The notes beneath the pieces are model-generated. The model had not been told where the DNA came from. It saw only the letters and a program-made list of their open reading frames with translations, and did not search any database. Position numbers and translations under genes: made by a program. Source: JAJYIW01 sp036787065 (GTDB taxonomy: Bacteria > Chloroflexota > Anaerolineae > Anaerolineales > Anaerolineaceae). Taken from it: 9,270 bases of DNA. Location: contig DAIQPZ010000105.1 of assembly GCA_036787065.1 (NCBI GenBank), forward strand, positions 1 to 9,270, given 5' to 3'. Every line of letters begins with the position of its first letter. The stretch's first letter is position 1. This document shows, in pieces, positions 5,247-9,270 of this stretch.

Positions 5247-5331
5247 CCGAAGTTGAGAAGTTTGCGGGTGCGAAGCACCCGCAAACTTCTCAACTTCGGC
5301 AACTTTCTTCGCATGACTGAGTAGTCACAAT
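5247..5331. repeat. Complete copy B of hairpin-plus-tail repeat after gatB
   Basis: Arms 5247-5271 and 5275-5299 pair perfectly over 25 bp around a GAA loop (5272-5274), with core GCGGGTGCGAAGCACCCGC. A tail at 5302-5331 matches the copy at 27-56 at 27 of 30 positions. On the minus strand the element begins ten bases after the gatB stop, tail first and hairpin second. After the hairpin the minus strand reads GTCTTTTCAC, a short T run, so it may terminate transcription. The conserved tail and the family relationship show it is also a dispersed element. Confidence 0.9.
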
Positions 5332-5341
5332 CAAATAACGA

Positions 5342-6814
5342 TCATTCTGGCGGAACAGTTTTCAATGCATCTAACTGGCGTTGTAATTCTTCGCGTACAA
5401 TTTTCGGGTTAGCCTGGCCCTGGGTCAGGCGCATCACCTGGCCGAAAAACCATTGTGCCAGGTTTTCTTTACCTGCCAGGTAATGGTCCACTTCCTGCGA
5501 ATGCTCTTCCAATACTTTTTTGATCAGATCGGCGATCACGCCTGAATCGGATACCTGCTCCAGGCCGCGCACGGCGATGATCGCGCCGGCGGTCTTACCG
5601 CTGCTCACCATTTCTGCCAGCACGGTCTTGGCGGTGGTATTGTTGATCGTCCCCAGGACCACCAGGTTAATCAACTCGACCAGCGCGGCTGGCGTCACTT
5701 TAATATCGCCGATGGTGGTGTTGGTCTGGTTCATCAGGCTGAATAAATCTCCTAGCATCCAGTTGGCAATAACCTTTGCGGGCGCCTTTGTACCTGGAAC
5801 AGCGACGGCTTGCTCGAAATAGGCAGCCACCGCCTGTTCATTCACCAGCAGACTGGCATCATAACCGCTCAAACCATACTCTTTTTGGAAGCGCAAATAT
5901 TTGGCTCGCGGCAGCTCAGGTAAATTGGCTCGCACCCGGTCGACCCATTCTTTTTCGACGATCAAAGGTGGCAAGTCCGGCTCGGGAAAATAGCGGTAAT
6001 CGTGGGCCTCTTCTTTGCTGCGTTGGGTGAAGGTCACACCCTTCAAGTCATCCCAGCCAAGGGTTTCTTGTGAAACTGGCTTGCCCTGGCGCAATAAGTC
6101 GCTCTGGCGCTGGATTTCATAGGTTGAGGCACGTTCCAATGCCCGGAAGCTGTTCAAGTTTTTAATTTCAACCCGGTTGCCCAGGCTGGTGCTGCCCTTT
6201 GGGCGCACCGACACATTGGCTTCGAAGCGGATCACGCCTTTTTCCATATCACCCGAGTTGACCCCCAGGTAGCGGATGAGCGCGCGCAGGGTGCTGGAAT
6301 AAGCGCGCACGGCTTCAACGCTGTGCATATCGGGTTCAGAAACAATTTCCAGTAAAGGCACTCCGGCCCGGTTGAGATCGACCAGTGAAAAGGCATCGTT
6401 ACCCCGGTTGACGTGGGTTAGTTTCCCTGTATCTTCTTCGAGATGGACTCGGGTGATGCGAATGACCTGTTCGCCCTGCGGGGTCTGGATGGGCAGTTTC
6501 CCATACACCCCGAGAGGGTATTCGTACTGGGAGATCTGGTAACCCTTGGGCAGGTCAGGATAAAAATAATTCTTACGCGCAAAGACGCTGGTGACGGGTA
6601 TATCACAATCCAGAGCAAGAGCTACCCGCAGCCCATATTCCACCGCTTGCTGGTTAACCACCGGTAAAACGCCGGGCATGCCAGCGCACACCGGGCAAAC
6701 AGCGCTGTTGGGCCTGGATAGGGTGGCATCCACCACCGGGCAGGAGCAAAACATCTTGGAGCGTGTCTGAAGTTCGGCGTGAACCTCTAAACCGATAACA
6801 GCTTCAATATCCAT
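5342..6814 (-). CDS. gatB: Aspartyl/glutamyl-tRNA amidotransferase subunit B
   Basis: GatB is the kinase and tRNA-binding subunit of GatCAB, which converts Glu-tRNA(Gln) and/or Asp-tRNA(Asn) to the amide form. At 490 residues it is full length. It begins with IGLEVHAELQT, then four zinc-ligand-like cysteines: Cys23 and Cys25 in MFCSCP, and Cys40 and Cys43 in CPVCAGMPG. Further family signatures are HLEEDTGK (124-131), DLNRAGVPLLEIVSEPDM (146-163), EIKNLNSFRALERA (216-229) and YRYFPEPDLPPL (273-284). The C-terminal third (about 340-485) is the YqeY-like tRNA-binding tail. The ATG is six bases after the aminotransferase stop and an AAGGA overlaps that stop, so the two are probably co-translated. 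Neither gatA nor gatC is present, so the complex subunits are encoded elsewhere in the genome. Confidence 0.98.
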   Translation of the reverse strand: MDIEAVIGLEVHAELQTRSKMFCSCPVVDATLSRPNSAVCPVCAGMPGVLPVVNQQAVEYGLRVALALDCDIPVTSVFARKNYFYPDLPKGYQISQYEYPLGVYGKLPIQTPQGEQVIRITRVHLEEDTGKLTHVNRGNDAFSLVDLNRAGVPLLEIVSEPDMHSVEAVRAYSSTLRALIRYLGVNSGDMEKGVIRFEANVSVRPKGSTSLGNRVEIKNLNSFRALERASTYEIQRQSDLLRQGKPVSQETLGWDDLKGVTFTQRSKEEAHDYRYFPEPDLPPLIVEKEWVDRVRANLPELPRAKYLRFQKEYGLSGYDASLLVNEQAVAAYFEQAVAVPGTKAPAKVIANWMLGDLFSLMNQTNTTIGDIKVTPAALVELINLVVLGTINNTTAKTVLAEMVSSGKTAGAIIAVRGLEQVSDSGVIADLIKKVLEEHSQEVDHYLAGKENLAQWFFGQVMRLTQGQANPKIVREELQRQLDALKTVPPE

Positions 6815-6820
6815 GCGGTC

Positions 6821-7984
6821 TTATCCTTGCTTACGCATAAAACGTTCCATCCGGAACAAGGCTTCCTCAATTTTTTCGTAGGCGGTGGCATACGCGCAGC
6901 GCACAAAGCCGTCCCCCCCGGCGCCAAAAGAAGAGCCGGGCACCACCGCCACGCGTTCCTCCTGCAGCAGCCGGTTGGCAAACGTATTATCATCCAAACC
7001 TGAGACGCGGATGCGTGGAAAAGCGTAAAAGGCGCCCCGCGGTTCAAAGGTTTCCAGGCCTATCTTATTTAGCCCGCGGACGATCAACTTGCGCCGGCGG
7101 TCATACTCCACCACCATCTCTTTGACGAAGGGTTCGCCGTGCTTAAGGGCTTCAACTGCCGCCACCTGGGCGGTGGTTGGGGCAGACATGACCGTGTATT
7201 GGTGGATGCGCACCAATCCATTGATGATCTCCGCCGGGCCAGCGGCATACCCGATGCGCCAGCCGGTCATGGCATAATCTTTGGAGAAACCGCCCAGCAG
7301 GACGGTCCGCTGCTGCATGCCAGGCAGCCCGGCAAAGCAAACGTGGCTGACGCCGTACACTAATTGATCGTAAATTTCGTCTGAGATGACGATCAGGTCA
7401 TGCTTTTCAGCCAGCTCACTCAAGGCAATCAATGCCTCGCGTGAGGCAACCGCCCCGGTGGGGTTGTTGGGGTAACCAATCAGGATGGCCCGGGTGCGGG
7501 GAGTGATGGCGGCAGCGACCGCTTCTGGGTCGAGGTCAAAATTATTCTCGAGGCGGCATGCCACCTCAACCGGGGTACCGCCCGCCAGGATCACTTCCGC
7601 CTGGTAAGACACAAAACATGGGGTCAGCACGATCACCTCATCACCGGGGTTGAGCAGAGCGGTCATGGTCAGGTAAAGTGCCTCTGAAACTCCCACGCTG
7701 ATAACGACTTCGTTTTGCGGATCGTAGGTCACCTGGTAGAGCTTTGTTAAGTGGTCGCAGACCGCCTGGCGCAGTTCGAAAATGCCGGCGTTGGAGGTAT
7801 AGTGCGTTTCGCCTGCCTGCAGCGAGTGGACTCCAGCCGCCAGGATCGGCGCCGGGGTGGTGAAATCGGGCTCGCCAATCCCTAGCGATATGACGTCCTT
7901 CATGGTGGCGGCGATGTCAAAAAATTTACGAATCCCGGAAGGTTTTAATCCAGCGACGCGTTCAGATAGATAGGATTGGCGCAT
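6821..7984 (-). CDS. PLP-dependent class I/II aminotransferase, aromatic/aspartate type
   Basis: This 387-residue enzyme should transfer amino groups between an amino acid and 2-oxoglutarate using pyridoxal phosphate. Its motifs include SLGIGEPDFTTP (33-44), PNNPTGAV with Asn174 (172-179), SDEIYDQL with Asp202 and Tyr205, and GGFSKDYAMTGWRIGY, where Lys235 is the Schiff-base lysine. Arg362 in GFVRCAYATAYE binds the substrate carboxylate. The opening (SGIRKFFDIAATMKDVISLGIGEPDF) and the ending PRGAFYAFPRI, RVAVVPGSSFG closely follow archaeal aromatic aminotransferases of the Pyrococcus type, so aromatic or broad amino-acid specificity is likely; specificity cannot be fixed from sequence. The ATG has AAGGAG five bases upstream and lies nine bases after the preceding stop. 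Together with the glutamate dehydrogenase further downstream it could serve reversible amino-acid deamination. Confidence 0.95.
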   Translation of the reverse strand: MRQSYLSERVAGLKPSGIRKFFDIAATMKDVISLGIGEPDFTTPAPILAAGVHSLQAGETHYTSNAGIFELRQAVCDHLTKLYQVTYDPQNEVVISVGVSEALYLTMTALLNPGDEVIVLTPCFVSYQAEVILAGGTPVEVACRLENNFDLDPEAVAAAITPRTRAILIGYPNNPTGAVASREALIALSELAEKHDLIVISDEIYDQLVYGVSHVCFAGLPGMQQRTVLLGGFSKDYAMTGWRIGYAAGPAEIINGLVRIHQYTVMSAPTTAQVAAVEALKHGEPFVKEMVVEYDRRRKLIVRGLNKIGLETFEPRGAFYAFPRIRVSGLDDNTFANRLLQEERVAVVPGSSFGAGGDGFVRCAYATAYEKIEEALFRMERFMRKQG

Positions 7985-7993
7985 AACATCTCC

Positions 7994-8206
7994 TTATAGT
8001 GGGTGGATGGTCCACTGGTTGTCTATTTCGTTATATGATAATTCGAACCACAGCCCCGCCTGGGTGAGGACCCGAAAGCAGTGACTGACCGGTGTGCGCC
8101 ATTCCGCTTTGATTTCTGTAATTTCTAAGGTCTGTCCCTGCCATTGGAGCGCGCGGGGCTTTTCGGCATATTGGTAACCCGAATAACACTCGACCCGATC
8201 CGTCAT
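7994..8206 (-). CDS. Small DUF6504-like protein
   Basis: The 70-residue product has the pattern VECYSGYQYAEKPRALQWQG near its start, then TEIKAEWRTP, CFRVLTQAGLWFELSYNE and a final NQWTIH. Short beta-rich proteins with S-G-Y-x-Y-A-E-x-P-R and F-E-L-x-Y are typical of DUF6504; the biochemical role is unknown. I place the start at the ATG at 8206, whose last bases form ATGA with the stop of the upstream nucleotidyltransferase gene; a longer in-frame opening further upstream would run inside that gene and is rejected. No Shine-Dalgarno sequence is seen, in keeping with coupled translation. Similar small proteins often sit near replication or repair genes elsewhere, but here the partners are metabolic. 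Confidence 0.85.
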   Translation of the reverse strand: MTDRVECYSGYQYAEKPRALQWQGQTLEITEIKAEWRTPVSHCFRVLTQAGLWFELSYNEIDNQWTIHPL

Positions 8207-9213
8207 TCTATAAGCCAGGATTGATCGCCCAAATTGAGATGGACGGATTGGCCTTTCACCACCACATTTCTTCCGAGAAGCGAGTCTTCCAACAAGATAT
8301 TGCTGACGTTGGACCCTTCCTCGATAATCGAATTGCGCACAATGGCGCCCTGGATGTGGCATCCCGTACTTAATGAAACGTAGGGTCCCACCACTGAGGC
8401 TTCAATTATGGCGTCCGGGTGGATAAAAACTGGCGGAATGATCACGGTTTCTGGGTGGCAAGCGATCTCGCCGCTGTTATCCCCGCCGTGTTCGAGCAGG
8501 TAACGGTTGGTTGCCAGGAGTGATTCGGCTGTGCCCGCGTCTAACCAGATATCGACCGGATGGGCGAGCATTTTCGCGCCCCGTTCGAGCATGATATTGA
8601 TCGCATCTGCCAGGAAATATTCGCCGCCCAGGGTGATATTGCGGCGCATCTGCTCTTCGATGGCGCCTACCAGGGCTTCACCTTCTTTGAAGTAGTAAAA
8701 ACCGACCACCGCCAGGTTGTTGCGCGCATCCTTGGGCTTTTCAATCAAACGTTTGACCAGATCGTTTTCGCCAAGCTCCACCACACCGAAGCGGCGCGGA
8801 TCTTCAATGGCTTTGACCCAGGCGATAGCGTCACTGCTCTCGTGCTCGAGGAATGAAAAATCAGTTTCAACCAGCGTGTCGGCGAAAGCCATCAATATCG
8901 GGCCGCTCAGGTACTCGCGCGCCAGATAGAGTGCATCAGATTGGCCGCGCATTTCCGATTGCTGCACGTAATGAACGGTTGTTTGTGGATAATGGGTCTG
9001 CATGTGTTCTATGATCTGATCGCCGGTCTGGCCAATAATGAAGATATACTCGACCGAATCGAGGTCAGGTACCGTTTTAAACATATCCAACACGTAGTCC
9101 AGCACGGTTCTTCCGGCCAGCGCCACCAAGGGTTTTGGCTTATTCCAGGTGTGGGGGCGGAGCCGGGTACCGAGACCGGCCATTGGGACGGCAATTTTTA
9201 GTGTTTTTTTCAA
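8203..9213 (-). CDS. Sugar-phosphate nucleotidyltransferase with C-terminal beta helix
   Basis: This 336-residue enzyme should couple a sugar-1-phosphate with an NTP to make an NDP-sugar for cell-surface or storage glycans. The Rossmann-like catalytic domain opens with VPMAGLGTRLRPHT, the GxGTRLxP nucleotide loop (13-22), followed by NKPKPLV (Lys25/Lys27). Asp112 in MAFADTLVETD fits the metal-binding aspartate, and EKP (158-160), GFYYF (171-175) and WLDAGT (223-228) are further family motifs. From about 255 to 325 a left-handed beta-helix of hexapeptide turns (IIEASVVGPYVSLSTG, SIIEEGSNVSNILLEDSLLG) follows, as in the longer glucose-1-phosphate thymidylyltransferase and related enzymes. The start codon is TTG, supported by AAGGGGAGAG 7-9 bases upstream and by alignment of the N-terminal motif. 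The nucleotide and sugar specificity cannot be read from sequence. It heads the operon with the DUF6504-like, aminotransferase and gatB genes. Confidence 0.93.
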   Translation of the reverse strand: MKKTLKIAVPMAGLGTRLRPHTWNKPKPLVALAGRTVLDYVLDMFKTVPDLDSVEYIFIIGQTGDQIIEHMQTHYPQTTVHYVQQSEMRGQSDALYLAREYLSGPILMAFADTLVETDFSFLEHESSDAIAWVKAIEDPRRFGVVELGENDLVKRLIEKPKDARNNLAVVGFYYFKEGEALVGAIEEQMRRNITLGGEYFLADAINIMLERGAKMLAHPVDIWLDAGTAESLLATNRYLLEHGGDNSGEIACHPETVIIPPVFIHPDAIIEASVVGPYVSLSTGCHIQGAIVRNSIIEEGSNVSNILLEDSLLGRNVVVKGQSVHLNLGDQSWLIE

Positions 9214-9270
9214 TGGGTATCTCTCCCCTTAATAAGATAGATTGTAAATTCTCAGCCGGTTGAAGAAAGG
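9214..9270 (-). other. Upstream region of the nucleotidyltransferase, truncated
   Basis: Only 57 bases lie before the TTG start. They contain the ribosome binding site AAGGGGAGAG and AT-rich stretches TACAAT and TATCTT, either of which could be a -10 box, but no -35 partner at normal spacing can be seen, so no promoter is called. The operon may start beyond the window. Confidence 0.3.

Noticed and set aside
4896..5299. CRISPR array from recurring palindromic repeats
   Set aside because: Only two complete hairpins about 300 bases apart with unequal sequence and a promoter and terminator between them; no regular spacers and no cas genes.
5247..5331. Classical REP element with GTAG head for a RAYT transposase
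   Set aside because: A GTAG occurs in the tail, but on the 3' side of the hairpin and about 20 bases away, not directly 5' as in REP sequences. No RAYT gene is in the window. A distant relationship remains possible.

Overview
The window reads as a chromosomal segment of a bacterium of moderate GC content, most plausibly an Anaerolineae-type member of Chloroflexota. That is an inference from protein character (an archaeal-like hexameric glutamate dehydrogenase, an archaeal-like aromatic aminotransferase, a DUF6504-like protein, multi-repeat membrane proteins of unknown function). No rRNA or other taxonomic marker is present. All nine credible genes lie on the minus strand, so transcription runs from high to low coordinates. 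No tRNA, rRNA, CRISPR array, transposase or phage gene is visible.

In transcription order, the first block (9213 to 5342) looks like one operon: a sugar-phosphate nucleotidyltransferase, a 70-residue DUF6504-like protein joined to it by an ATGA overlap, a class I/II aminotransferase, and GatB, the B subunit of the tRNA-dependent amidotransferase. Next comes a 507-bp intergenic region (4835-5341), the most structured part of the window. It holds two perfect 25-bp-stem hairpins of one family, a well-formed sigma70-like promoter preceded by a 10-bp direct repeat, an intrinsic terminator only about 60-90 nt past that promoter, a possible leader reading frame and smaller palindromes. The second block (4834 to 3083) is glutamate dehydrogenase followed 3 nt later by a single-domain cupin, with a strong hairpin after it. 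The third block (2917 to 2154) has its own promoter and encodes a two-helix membrane protein and a membrane-anchored NTF2/DUF4878-like protein with overlapping stop and start. The last gene (2020 to 95) encodes a large membrane protein made of six tandem units of about 80 residues.

The left edge of the window (1-56) carries most of a second copy of the composite repeat found after gatB: the right arm of a 25-nt palindrome followed by a 30-nt tail that matches the gatB-downstream copy at 27 of 30 positions. Both copies sit just after a stop codon and point the same way. A third, tail-less hairpin lies in the glutamate dehydrogenase leader. The family keeps a fixed stem length, a 3-nt loop and a core that includes the d(GCGAAGC) mini-hairpin sequence, while the outer stem sequence changes on both arms together. 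This repeat family is the best candidate for something undescribed here.

Functionally, the aminotransferase and glutamate dehydrogenase form a plausible amino-acid/2-oxoglutarate/glutamate exchange pair. GatB belongs to translation and the nucleotidyltransferase to cell-surface sugar synthesis. The membrane proteins and the cupin have no assignable substrate.
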